A DNA stretch of 32,548 bases from an uncultured Lysobacteraceae bacterium (GTDB taxonomy: Bacteria > Pseudomonadota > Gammaproteobacteria > Xanthomonadales > Xanthomonadaceae). The translations under genes were made by a program, and so were the position numbers. Positions 1 to 7,372 of this stretch are shown piece after piece. The notes beneath the pieces were generated by a model. The model had not been told where the DNA came from, ran no database searches, and saw nothing but the letters and a program-made list of their open reading frames with translations. Position 1 is the first letter of the stretch; every line of letters starts with the position of its first letter. The stretch lies in contig CAMLLG010000046.1 of NCBI GenBank assembly GCA_946480825.1, positions 1 through 32,548 on the forward strand. Direction: 5' to 3'.

Positions 1-2
1 GC

Positions 3-491
3 GGCTCGCTGTTCCGCATCCATCGCGACACCCGCTTCTCGAACAACAAGGCGCCGTACAAGGAATGGCAGGGCGCGCGGCTGTTCCATGCGCGCAGCCG
101 GGAAGTCGAAGCGCCGTCGTTCTACGTTCACCTGCAGCCGGGCCAGTGCTTCATCGGCGCCGGCCTGTGGCATCCGGAACCCGAATCGCTGCGCCGCGTG
201 CGCCAGTTCATCGTCGACAACCCGGGCAGTTGGGCCGCGGCGGCGCACGCGCCCGCGTTCCGCAGGCGCTTCGATCTCGACGACAGCGAAATGCTGGTGC
301 GGCCACCCCGCGGCTATCCGGCGGACTTCGCGCATATCGACGATCTTCGCCGCAAGAACCATGTCGCACTGCGCACGATCGACGACGTCACGATGACCGG
401 CCCACGGCTCTTGTCGACCCTCGCGAAGGACCTGAAACAGTTGGGGCCTTACATGGACTATCTCTGCGCGGCGCTCGATCTGGAGTTCTGA
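3..491 (+). CDS. DUF2461 family protein, 3' part (5' end outside window)
   Basis: The frame is open from the window edge and ends in TGA at 489-491, giving the last 162 residues. The visible start of the fragment (FRIHRDTRFSNNKAPYK) is the typical motif of the DUF2461/TIGR02453 family, in which an arginine/asparagine/lysine-rich patch is followed by a conserved YVHLQPGQCFIGAG segment, also present here. Family members are about 220 residues, so roughly 60 N-terminal residues are missing. The biochemical role of the family is not established, and it is usually annotated as a cytosolic conserved hypothetical protein. No signal peptide or membrane segment is visible in the part present. It is followed by 260 bases without a gene before the next operon on the same strand, so it is probably a separate transcription unit. 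Confidence 0.85.
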   Translation, partial: GSLFRIHRDTRFSNNKAPYKEWQGARLFHARSREVEAPSFYVHLQPGQCFIGAGLWHPEPESLRRVRQFIVDNPGSWAAAAHAPAFRRRFDLDDSEMLVRPPRGYPADFAHIDDLRRKNHVALRTIDDVTMTGPRLLSTLAKDLKQLGPYMDYLCAALDLEF

Positions 492-751
492 ACCGCGCAC
501 GCCCGATGCATGCCGGTCATTGGCGGCCGTCGCCCGCGGGCCGGATTGACGCAGCGCGGGATGACAGGGTCAATACGCTTCCGTATGCTTGGCCGCAATG
601 CCATCCCCCACAGACTGGCAGAGCTGGAGCACACGACGCCCCCGCGTCCACTGCAGCACTCGGGAGCATCGCGGCTCGAACAAGGGACAGGCGCGGCCAG
701 GGGGCCGCGTTTCACGGATTTCCGGAACATCTAACCGAGGGGACAATCAAC
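492..751. other. intergenic region upstream of the secreted hydrolase operon
   Basis: No gene is supported here. Short frames that cross it are the 5' extensions of neighbouring genes. A TTGACG hexamer at 546-551 could be a -35 element, but nothing close to TATAAT sits at 16-18 bases from it, so I do not call a promoter. A purine-rich GAGGGGA at 737-743 is the likely ribosome binding site of the GTG-initiated gene that follows. Confidence 0.4.
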
Positions 752-1609
752 GTGCGTAGATACCTCAGCGGGCTTCTGCTCGCCTTGGCGGCACCGCTTG
801 CGCTCGCGAATACCGGCGTGGCTTTCGTCCACGGCACCGGCGCGCAGACGAACGCCTACAACGACTACTGGCAACCGGCCATGGTGGACTCCGTCCGCGG
901 CGGTCTGCCGAACCCGGCCAATTACGTCGTCATCAACTGCGACTTCGGCCAGTACTGGTGGGACAGCCGCGCCGCCGGTTGCCTGGCGGGCCAGCTCACC
1001 AACTTCATCAACACCAGGGGCATCACCCGGCTGATCGTGATCACCCACTCCAACGGCGGCAACGTGATGCGTTGGATCCTGTCCAATCCGACCTACGACA
1101 GCCGTTATCCGAACATCATCAACAAGACCGTGCGCGTGAACGCGCTCGCGCCTTCGTCGACCGGCACGCCGCTGGCGGATGCGGTCATGAACGGCACCGT
1201 GTTCGAAGCCGCCGTGGGCTGGCTGCTGGGCTATCAGAACGATGGCGTGCGTCAGCAGCAGACGAGCTGGATGGTGTTCTACAACGCCAATTATCTGTAC
1301 GGCACCAGCGGCCGTCCGGCGCTCCCGAAAACCTTCCGCAGCGTGGTCGGCACCGATGTCGATTCCTCGCCCTTCGATGGCGACAGCTACTGCGGCGGCT
1401 ACAGCCAGAACGTCGGTCTGGAAGTCACCCAGAACTGGCTCGACGGTTGCTCCGACGGCTTCCTCAACTGCAGCAGCCAGAACGCCGCGGGCTATGTGTG
1501 GTTCTACGACACCGCGCGGATGGCCGGCGGCGAACCGCTGTCGCACAACCAGAGCCGCCGGGCCTGCTTCGGCCTGAACAATATTCTCCGCACCGATGCG
1601 GGCCAGTGA
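752..1609 (+). CDS. secreted alpha/beta-hydrolase (lipase-like)
   Basis: The protein has 285 residues. The frame is open far upstream, but I choose the GTG at 752: it is preceded at 8 bases by GAGGGGA and opens directly into a Sec signal peptide (RRYLSGLLLALAAPLALA, predicted cleavage after Ala19). The mature protein begins with GVAFVHGTGA, an oxyanion-type HG motif, and carries a nucleophile elbow THSNGG with Ser100 as likely catalytic serine. His265 (PLSHNQ) and Asp202 or Asp204 are candidate triad partners. Six cysteines (63, 77, 214, 233, 240, 272) suggest up to three disulfides, consistent with export. A lipase/esterase or acyltransferase role outside the cytoplasm is inferred; the substrate is unknown. 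The DUF4785 gene starts 10 bases downstream, indicating an operon and possibly a joint extracytoplasmic function. Confidence 0.8.
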   Translation: MRRYLSGLLLALAAPLALANTGVAFVHGTGAQTNAYNDYWQPAMVDSVRGGLPNPANYVVINCDFGQYWWDSRAAGCLAGQLTNFINTRGITRLIVITHSNGGNVMRWILSNPTYDSRYPNIINKTVRVNALAPSSTGTPLADAVMNGTVFEAAVGWLLGYQNDGVRQQQTSWMVFYNANYLYGTSGRPALPKTFRSVVGTDVDSSPFDGDSYCGGYSQNVGLEVTQNWLDGCSDGFLNCSSQNAAGYVWFYDTARMAGGEPLSHNQSRRACFGLNNILRTDAGQ

Positions 1610-1619
1610 GGACAACGCC

Positions 1620-2786
1620 ATGAGACTTTCCATCGCCATCGCCCTCGCACTGGCCTCCTTTTCCGCCGTCGCCGCGCAACCGCTGCGCCCCGCCGCCGGC
1701 AAGGATCAGGCGCCTGCGCGCGTCGTCGCCCTGCCCGCCCCGTCCGCCAGCGTCGAACGCGCCCCGGTCTCCTTCGCCTGGAAGCTCGACCCCATGCAGA
1801 CGATGAGCGCACCGGCACCGCACGTCGCACAGAGCCGCGAATACTGGCAAACCGTCGACGCCGCCGAACTCGACCGCGGCCTGCAGCTGAAGACGTCCGC
1901 GCCCGGCAGCCTGATCCGCATCAGTCCGGCCAAGGGCGCACGCGCCCTGCGCAGCGACGAACTGCAGATCGACGACGGCCGCGGCGCCGCCAAACTGCAG
2001 ACCATCGCCTCCTCCGAACAACTCGCCAAGGCAGGCATGGCCGTGCAGGAAGGCAGCGTCGTCGCCAAGCTCGACATGCAGGAAGGCGCAGACACCTACA
2101 CCGTCCGCGTGCCCAAGGCCGAAGGCCGCTATCTGGTCCACGTCTACGAGCCGGAAAGCACCGACGTGCTGCGCGCCGGCGCCGACCGTCACCACGCGCT
2201 CGCCGGTTCCAGCCTGCGGTTCGACGTCGACTTCAGCCAGGCCGGCAAGCGTTCGTCGGCGCTGCAGGCCGAAGCGATGCTGGTCGCTCCCGATGGCCGC
2301 AACTGGCCGGTGGCGCTCGCCGCCGACGGCAGCGGCGGTCTGACCGCGAAGGTGAAGCTGCCGTCGAACGTCGGCAACGCCCCGGGCCTGTGGGAACTGC
2401 AGGTGTTCGCCGATGCCGGCGGCATCCAGCGCGACGCGCGCACCGCCTTCGCGGTGTCGGCGCCGACCGCACGCTTCAACGGTGTGTTCGCGTTCAACGC
2501 GAAGACCATGCGCATGGCGCTGCCGGTGCAGGCCGGTTCGCCGGGCCGCTACGAAGCCCGCGGCACCCTGTTCGCCACCGCCCCGGACGGCGCGCTGCGC
2601 CCGGTGTCGGAAGCGCACAGCGCCGCGTGGATGAAGCGCGGCAACGGCATGCTGGTGCTGCAGTTCGATCGCAGCCACCTGCCGCAGGGTTACGGCGCAC
2701 CGTTCGAAGTACGTCAGCTCGAACTGAACGACCAGTCGCGCATGGCGCCGCTGGAAAGCCGCGAAAGCGCGGGCCGCGCCCGCTGA
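1620..2786 (+). CDS. DUF4785 domain exported protein
   Basis: The protein has 388 residues. The ATG at 1620 is preferred over an in-frame ATG 24 bases upstream: it has a GAGGA ribosome binding site (1608-1612, overlapping the stop of the previous gene) and begins a clear signal peptide (MRLSIAIALALASFSAVAA, cleavage near residue 19). The rest is predominantly beta-rich, with segments resembling DUF4785 proteins of xanthomonads and Legionella: a region around YWQTVDAAELDRGLQL, a stretch ending in RYLVHVYEP, then two Ig-like halves with RFDVDFSQAG and GRYEARGTLFAT. No catalytic motif is evident. A structural or accessory role for an extracellular product is possible. It is co-transcribed with the secreted hydrolase and ends just before a strong terminator. 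The family name comes from pattern recognition and the function is unknown. Confidence 0.8.
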   Translation: MRLSIAIALALASFSAVAAQPLRPAAGKDQAPARVVALPAPSASVERAPVSFAWKLDPMQTMSAPAPHVAQSREYWQTVDAAELDRGLQLKTSAPGSLIRISPAKGARALRSDELQIDDGRGAAKLQTIASSEQLAKAGMAVQEGSVVAKLDMQEGADTYTVRVPKAEGRYLVHVYEPESTDVLRAGADRHHALAGSSLRFDVDFSQAGKRSSALQAEAMLVAPDGRNWPVALAADGSGGLTAKVKLPSNVGNAPGLWELQVFADAGGIQRDARTAFAVSAPTARFNGVFAFNAKTMRMALPVQAGSPGRYEARGTLFATAPDGALRPVSEAHSAAWMKRGNGMLVLQFDRSHLPQGYGAPFEVRQLELNDQSRMAPLESRESAGRAR

Positions 2787-2810
2787 GGCACGGCGACATC
2801 GCAGTAAACC

Positions 2811-2836
2811 GACAAGGGGCCACGAGGCCCCTTGTC
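2811..2836 (+). terminator. intrinsic terminator of the hydrolase-DUF4785 operon
   Basis: A perfect 11-bp stem (GACAAGGGGCC at 2811-2821 with its complement at 2826-2836) closes a 4-base loop (ACGA). It is followed on the plus strand by a short GTTTG tract and starts 24 bases after the DUF4785 stop codon. The position and perfect GC-rich stem fit a Rho-independent terminator, although the T-run is short. Confidence 0.7.
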
Positions 2837-2868
2837 GTTTGCGGACGTATCGCGACGCATCGCTCCAA

Positions 2869-2939
2869 CCGGCAGAGCGGCCTTGAGGCCGCTGCTTTTT
2901 CGTCTCGCAAGAGCAGCGGCCTCAAGGCCGCTCTACCGG
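2869..2939. repeat. REP-like inverted repeat with 28-nt arms
   Basis: The left arm (2869-2896) and right arm (2912-2939) are reverse complements over 28 bases with a single mismatch, separated by 15 bases. Each arm itself contains the self-complementary core AGCGGCCTTGAGGCCGCT. The core is of the form seen in dispersed intergenic palindromes of xanthomonads. It sits in the gap between two convergent genes, the usual place for such elements. It could also act as a bidirectional transcription terminator, and a T-run (2896-2900) follows the left arm. Confidence 0.75.
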
Positions 2940-2970
2940 TGCGCGTGCGCAGGAGATGTCGAACGGGCGC

Positions 2971-3924
2971 TCAGTCGTCCGACGCGGACCGGTTGACCAC
3001 GCCGTGCGGCACATGCCCCGCCGCCACGTGTTCGCGCGCGGAATCGATGTTGTGCGGGGAATCGTCGAAGAAGATGTCGGCGCCGAACGCCTGCAGGAAC
3101 GGCCCCTTCGGCCGGCCGCCGAGGAACAGCGCCTCGTCGAGGCGGATGCCCCACTCGCGCAGCGTGCGGATCACGCGCTCATGGGCCGGCGCGGAACGCG
3201 CGGTCACCAGCGCGGTGCGGATCGGACAGGTCTCGATCGGATAGGCCACCTGCAACCGGTGCAGGGCGTCGAGGAAGGCCCGGAACGGCCCGCCCGACAG
3301 CGGTTCGTGCGCACGCTCGCGTTCGTGCCGCGCGAATGCTTCCAGCCCGCCCTCGCGCGAGACGCGCTCGCTTTCGTCGCCGAACAGCACCGCATCGCCG
3401 TCGAAGGCGATCCGGATCTGCTCGCGCGGCAGGCCGTCGCCCGCGGGGACCACCGCCGGCGCGGGCAACAGCGTCGCCGCCGCGATCCCGTGCTCCAGCG
3501 CGCGCCGCACCGATTCGGCATCGGCCGACAGGAACAGGTGCGCGCCGAACGGCTTGATGTAAGGCCAGGTCGGCGCGCCCGAGGTGAAGGTCGCGCGCCG
3601 GATCTCCAGGCCGTGGTGCTGGATCGAATTGAACACGCGCAGACCGGTGTCGGACGAATTGCGCGACAGCAGGATCACTTCGACCCGCGGCACTTCGATG
3701 CCTGCCCCCGGCGTACCGCCCTCGCCCGCATTGAGCGCCAGGAGTTTGCGCACCAGCGGAAACGCGATGCCGGGCGCCAGCACCTCGTCCTCGCGACTGC
3801 GTTGATAGGCGGCGAACGCGTCGACGCCCTCGCGCTCGAACAGCCCGTGGCTTTCCTCGAGATCGAAGAGCGCGCGGGACGAAATGGCGATGACGAGGGG
3901 TTGCGGGGCATCGACAGGGTTCAT
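2971..3924 (-). CDS. cytosolic 5'-nucleotidase
   Basis: The 317 residues match the bacterial 5'-nucleotidase family related to animal cytosolic NT5C1 (PF06189), which hydrolyses nucleoside 5'-monophosphates to nucleoside and phosphate. Diagnostic segments are LVIAISSRALFDLEESH near the N-terminus (10-26), FDGDAVLF at 174-181 as the HAD-type DxD nucleophile region, VTARSAP at 240-246, and a second acidic motif FFDDS at 285-289. The intervening segment LLSRNSSDTGLRVFNSI (85-101) is also characteristic. No signal peptide is present, so the enzyme is cytosolic. The start is the first ATG of the frame. It is divergently oriented with the small membrane protein gene, leaving 79 bases for both promoters. 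The length is normal for the family and nothing appears broken. Confidence 0.88.
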   Translation of the reverse strand: MNPVDAPQPLVIAISSRALFDLEESHGLFEREGVDAFAAYQRSREDEVLAPGIAFPLVRKLLALNAGEGGTPGAGIEVPRVEVILLSRNSSDTGLRVFNSIQHHGLEIRRATFTSGAPTWPYIKPFGAHLFLSADAESVRRALEHGIAAATLLPAPAVVPAGDGLPREQIRIAFDGDAVLFGDESERVSREGGLEAFARHERERAHEPLSGGPFRAFLDALHRLQVAYPIETCPIRTALVTARSAPAHERVIRTLREWGIRLDEALFLGGRPKGPFLQAFGADIFFDDSPHNIDSAREHVAAGHVPHGVVNRSASDD

Positions 3925-4003
3925 GCCGACAGTGTGCAGGAAGAAGGCCTCGGGATGTGCGACCTGCGATACGCTCTGCGGCTACGTTCGCACGGAAGTC
4001 GCC

Positions 4004-4507
4004 ATGGCCCGCTGTCCCGCCCCATTGGCCGAGCAGGAACGACGGCTCCGCAGCATCGGCGAATCGCGCATGCTCGCCGGCTTGCTGCCCGGTTCGCTGC
4101 TGGTCGCGTTGGCGGCGTTCGCCGGCTTTCGCCATGCGGACGATCAGACCCTCGAAGTGCTGTGCCTGTTCGTCGGCGGCTGTTCGGTACTCGTCGCGTT
4201 CGCGGCATGGACTTCCGCGACGCACCTGCGCCATGCCGCCGCCGGAACGCGCCGCGGCCGACGGGTGCCGGCGACACTGCACCTGCGCAAGCAGGACGAC
4301 GACGAGACCGCGCGCCACGGCATCGTCACGCTGCACACCGATCCGCGCGAATGGGACATGGCGTTCGCGACCTCGCCCGACTGGACGCCCGAGTCAGGCA
4401 GCCACGAGGTCGAGGCCGTCATGCTGTCCGATGTGCCATGGCCCGTGCTCGTGTACTGCGGCGAGGGTCTGCTGTGGCCACGACAGACGCCGCGGCGCGC
4501 GGAGTAG
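4004..4507 (+). CDS. hypothetical membrane protein with two transmembrane helices
   Basis: The protein has 167 residues. The frame extends further upstream into the nucleotidase gene, so I choose the ATG at 4004, which leaves room for a divergent promoter region. Residues 23-42 (LAGLLPGSLLVALAAFAG) and 50-71 form two hydrophobic helices separated by a short loop. A basic stretch (around 78-88, TRRGRR) follows, then a soluble C-terminal domain of about 80 residues ending near PWPVLVYCGEGLLWP. This is consistent with an inner membrane protein with a cytosolic tail. I do not recognise the family. The gene ends only 6 bases from the stop of the convergent radical SAM gene, with no terminator hairpin between them. 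Confidence 0.7.
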   Translation: MARCPAPLAEQERRLRSIGESRMLAGLLPGSLLVALAAFAGFRHADDQTLEVLCLFVGGCSVLVAFAAWTSATHLRHAAAGTRRGRRVPATLHLRKQDDDETARHGIVTLHTDPREWDMAFATSPDWTPESGSHEVEAVMLSDVPWPVLVYCGEGLLWPRQTPRRAE

Positions 4508-4513
4508 CGCGCG

Positions 4514-6049
4514 TTAAGCGCGTCCCTGCAGGTGCCGGGCCTGGCGCGACGGCGTGTGGCCCTTCTTCTTCGGCATGGGCAGCGGCAAGGCCGCATCCGG
4601 GTCCTCGAAGGACAGCCGCGAACGCCCGCCCTGTCCGCGGTAATCGTCGATGAGCGCCTGGTTGGCGACGCGCTCGTCCAGGCCGCCCTCGCGGGTCAGG
4701 AAGTTCTGCAGCAGATGGACCATGCGTTCGTGGGCGATGGCGTGGGTCTGTCCGATGCCGGCATACAGCCAGTCGCTGAACGCCAGGAATCGACGGAACG
4801 GCGCATCGGCCAGCAGCAGCGGCAACGTACGCGGATATCGACCTGAATTCGCGATCATGTCCCAGTAGCGCGAGAAGCGCGAGAGCCGCTGCATCGTCGC
4901 GAAGTCGATGACGTCGGTACTGAGGATGTTGTACGGCGGGTCGGGATTGAAGCGCAGATCGTGCGCCTGCGCGTGCCGGGCGATGGGCGCGCCGCGCAGG
5001 CGCTTGAGGATGCCGAACTGTATCTCGTGCGGCGCCAGCGCGACCAATCTGTCGAAACCGCGCGCGAAACTGTCCATGCTTTCGCCGGGCAGGCCGGCGA
5101 TGAGATCCACATGCAGATGCGCCTTCGAATGCGCGCGCAGCCACTGCAGATTCGCGGCCGCCTTGTCGTCGTTCTGACGCCGCGAGATGCGGGTCTGCAC
5201 CTCGGGGGCGAAGGTCTGGATGCCGATCTCGAACTGCAGCGCGCCCTGCGGGAATCGCGCGATCGCGTCCTTGAGGCGGTCCGGCAGATGATCCGGAATC
5301 AACTCGAAATGCACGAACGGCGGATCGTCGGGCGCGGCCTCGATCTTGTCGAGGAAGAAATCCAGGATGGCCAGCGAGGTGTCGACCTTGAGATTGAAGG
5401 TGCGATCGACGAACTTGAACTGGCGCACGCCGCGCGCGTACAGCGTTTCCAGCGATGCGAGGAAGCGCGTCAACTCGAACGGCCAGGCGGTCTTGTCCAG
5501 CGACGACAGGCAGAACTCGCACTTGAAGGGACAGCCGCGCGAGGCTTCGACGTAGAGATGGCGCTGACGCACGTCCTCGTCGGTGTATTCGTCGTAGGGC
5601 AGCACCAGATCCTTCAGCTCGGCCTGCCGCCCGGGAATGATCCGCGCGTGCGGCGTCTCCCCGGCGAGCAGTTGCCCCGCCACTTCGGCGAAGGTCACGT
5701 CGCCCCAGCCGGTAATCACGTAATCGGCGAGCGCACAGATCCGCTGATCGCCGACCTCATGGCTCACTTCCGGACCGCCGAGCACGATCAGCAGCTCAGG
5801 CGCCACCGTCTTCAACTGCGCCACCAGCCGCGTGCTTTCCTCGACGTTCCAGATGTAGACCCCGAGCCCGAGAATCCGCGGCCGGCGCGCGAGGATCTTC
5901 TCGACGATCTCCTCGGTCTTCTGCCCGATCACGAACTCCACGATCTCCGAACGTTCGCGCAGATCGCCCAGATTCGCCCGCAGATAGCGCAACCCCAGCG
6001 AGGCATGGGAATAACGGGCGTTGAGCGTGGACAGCAGGATGTCGGTCAT
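4514..6049 (-). CDS. radical SAM protein, B12-binding-like N-domain, DUF4080
   Basis: The protein has 511 residues. The ATG at 6049 (MTDILLSTLNARYSHASLG) is chosen over an ATG 129 bases upstream because the family begins with this sequence and the extension is arginine-rich and non-conserved. Residues 1-130 form a cobalamin-binding-like Rossmann domain (VLGGPEVSHE at 89-98), but the DxHxxG cobalamin ligand motif is not seen. The radical SAM motif RGCPFKCEFC places the [4Fe-4S] ligands at Cys173, Cys177 and Cys180. Downstream segments (FELIPDHLP, LQFEIGIQTF, DLIAGLPGE) are typical of a radical SAM barrel, and the C-terminal 150 residues correspond to DUF4080. The reaction is unknown; tRNA or other modification roles are speculative. 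The gene is divergent from the TPR gene. Confidence 0.85.
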   Translation of the reverse strand: MTDILLSTLNARYSHASLGLRYLRANLGDLRERSEIVEFVIGQKTEEIVEKILARRPRILGLGVYIWNVEESTRLVAQLKTVAPELLIVLGGPEVSHEVGDQRICALADYVITGWGDVTFAEVAGQLLAGETPHARIIPGRQAELKDLVLPYDEYTDEDVRQRHLYVEASRGCPFKCEFCLSSLDKTAWPFELTRFLASLETLYARGVRQFKFVDRTFNLKVDTSLAILDFFLDKIEAAPDDPPFVHFELIPDHLPDRLKDAIARFPQGALQFEIGIQTFAPEVQTRISRRQNDDKAAANLQWLRAHSKAHLHVDLIAGLPGESMDSFARGFDRLVALAPHEIQFGILKRLRGAPIARHAQAHDLRFNPDPPYNILSTDVIDFATMQRLSRFSRYWDMIANSGRYPRTLPLLLADAPFRRFLAFSDWLYAGIGQTHAIAHERMVHLLQNFLTREGGLDERVANQALIDDYRGQGGRSRLSFEDPDAALPLPMPKKKGHTPSRQARHLQGRA

Positions 6050-6202
6050 GGGCGGATTGTATCCACAAGCCGGCCGGGGGGTTGGCCGGGTCCCGAACAT
6101 GGCGCGAAGCGCCTTCCTCCGAAGCGAGCGGACCGGGATATCGCCGGACTGGGATATAGTGATCCGCGATCGCGACATCGATGCGAACAGGGCTTACCGA
6201 AC
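6050..6202. promoter_or_regulatory. divergent intergenic region with a possible -10 box
   Basis: The 153 bases between the radical SAM and TPR gene starts should hold both promoters. On the plus strand TATAGT at 6155-6160 is a good match to a -10 box, about 40 bases before the TPR start, but no good TTGACA-like element lies 16-18 bases upstream. This is a weak call based on one hexamer. Confidence 0.25.
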
Positions 6203-6928
6203 ATGAAGAAACACATGGAACGCGGCGACATCATCGTTCCGCGAATCGGCAGTGCCGGTTGGCATGCCGTCAAGATCCTGGCGATCGACACCTGGCCCGG
6301 CGGCGAAGAGACCTTCCACTGCCTGAGTTACGCTGCGACACCGGAGCGTCCGACGTCAGAAACGGTCGACGCCCTGGACATCGCTCTTTATCACGCACCG
6401 ATCGATGGGCGCGATTTCCGTGCGAACTGGGAAGTCCTCTGTTCGCCCGGCATCGTGGAGGGCGAGTTGGTCGGCTTCCACGAATACCTGCGGCTGACGG
6501 ATTTTCCTCGCTACGCCAGCGTCACCGGTGTCGACGTGGATGCGATCATCCAGCAGGCGCTGTCGCATTACCGCGAGGCCTGCGCGCTCGGCGATCGTGA
6601 ACAACGGCTGGAAGCGATCGCGGAATACGACCAGGCGATCGAACTGTTCCCGCCCTTCTTCGAAGCGATCGACAATCGCGCGTTCACGCTCATGGAACTC
6701 GGGCGGATCGAAGAGGCCCTGAGAGGTTTTGAAAACTCGTTGCGGGTCAATCCCGACGGCCATGCCGCGTTTTTCTCGCGAGGCGAATGCCTGCTCAAGC
6801 TCGGCCGCTTCGACGATGCCGAAGCGGCTTTCCGGGCTGGCGCGCTGCGTTTTCCCGAGCATCGAGCGGATTACGAGCGCTTCGAAGAACTCACGCAAAT
6901 GAAGCGGCGGGCAGCGCCTCGCGGATGA
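6203..6928 (+). CDS. tetratricopeptide repeat protein
   Basis: The protein has 241 residues. The ATG at 6203 is the first start downstream of the divergent promoter region; MERGD, 12 bases later, is an alternative. No strong Shine-Dalgarno precedes either. Residues 1-110 form an unrecognised N-terminal domain (RGDIIVPRIGSAGWHAVKIL, then YLRLTDFPRYASVTG). Three TPR-like helical pairs follow at about 119-152, 153-186 and 187-220, with the usual A/Y/F/P pattern (AIAEYDQAIELFP, ALRGFENSLRVNPDG, AEAAFRAGALRFPEH). TPRs mediate protein-protein contacts, and the partner here is unknown. No signal peptide is present, so the protein is cytosolic. It converges with the immunity gene across a 69-base gap. 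Confidence 0.8.
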   Translation: MKKHMERGDIIVPRIGSAGWHAVKILAIDTWPGGEETFHCLSYAATPERPTSETVDALDIALYHAPIDGRDFRANWEVLCSPGIVEGELVGFHEYLRLTDFPRYASVTGVDVDAIIQQALSHYREACALGDREQRLEAIAEYDQAIELFPPFFEAIDNRAFTLMELGRIEEALRGFENSLRVNPDGHAAFFSRGECLLKLGRFDDAEAAFRAGALRFPEHRADYERFEELTQMKRRAAPRG

Positions 6929-6997
6929 TCTCCACGCTGCGGAATCACCGCCGCGTCGCCGCTTGAATCATCGGTAACGCCACAAGGCAGCACACGC

Positions 6998-7372
6998 TCA
7001 TCTGGGCTCCGCACTCCCGGTCGACGCGTCGTCGAAGCCCTCCGACGCCAGTACCGCGAGAATGCTGGCCATGAACGTCCTCGCGTCCCGCACATCGTCG
7101 TCGAACACCGGCGACACGTTCGAGAACACCGAATCGAAAGCTTCCTGCGGCTGTTCGAGACACCGCCGCAACAGTGCGACGGTGCTCTCGCGGGCCTGGA
7201 GACTCCAACCACGGAACTCCGGCAGCAGCAGACGCCTCGCCGCTTCAACGACATCCTCGTGCCGATTCGGGTCGAGTCCCGATACCGCCTCGACCTCGTC
7301 CTCCGAGGCGAAGTTCGCATCGAACACCTTGAGCAGGCTGGTCAGATCGTCGACTTCACGCCATGCGTACAT
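6998..7372 (-). CDS. probable immunity protein for the giant YD-repeat toxin
   Basis: The protein has 124 residues. Its ATG (7372-7370) shares one base with the TAA stop (7374-7372) of the giant gene, a TAATG junction that implies translational coupling. The protein is small, acidic and leaderless, with many Asp/Glu in the first half (DANFASEDEVEAVSGLD) and in FDDDVRDA. All of these fit cognate immunity proteins placed directly after the toxin tip in CDI/RHS-type loci. I do not recognise a named immunity family. The sequence is mainly helical in appearance, with no membrane segment, so it would act in the cytosol, as expected if the toxin is a nuclease. The immunity role is inferred from position and size. 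Confidence 0.72.
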   Translation of the reverse strand: MYAWREVDDLTSLLKVFDANFASEDEVEAVSGLDPNRHEDVVEAARRLLLPEFRGWSLQARESTVALLRRCLEQPQEAFDSVFSNVSPVFDDDVRDARTFMASILAVLASEGFDDASTGSAEPR

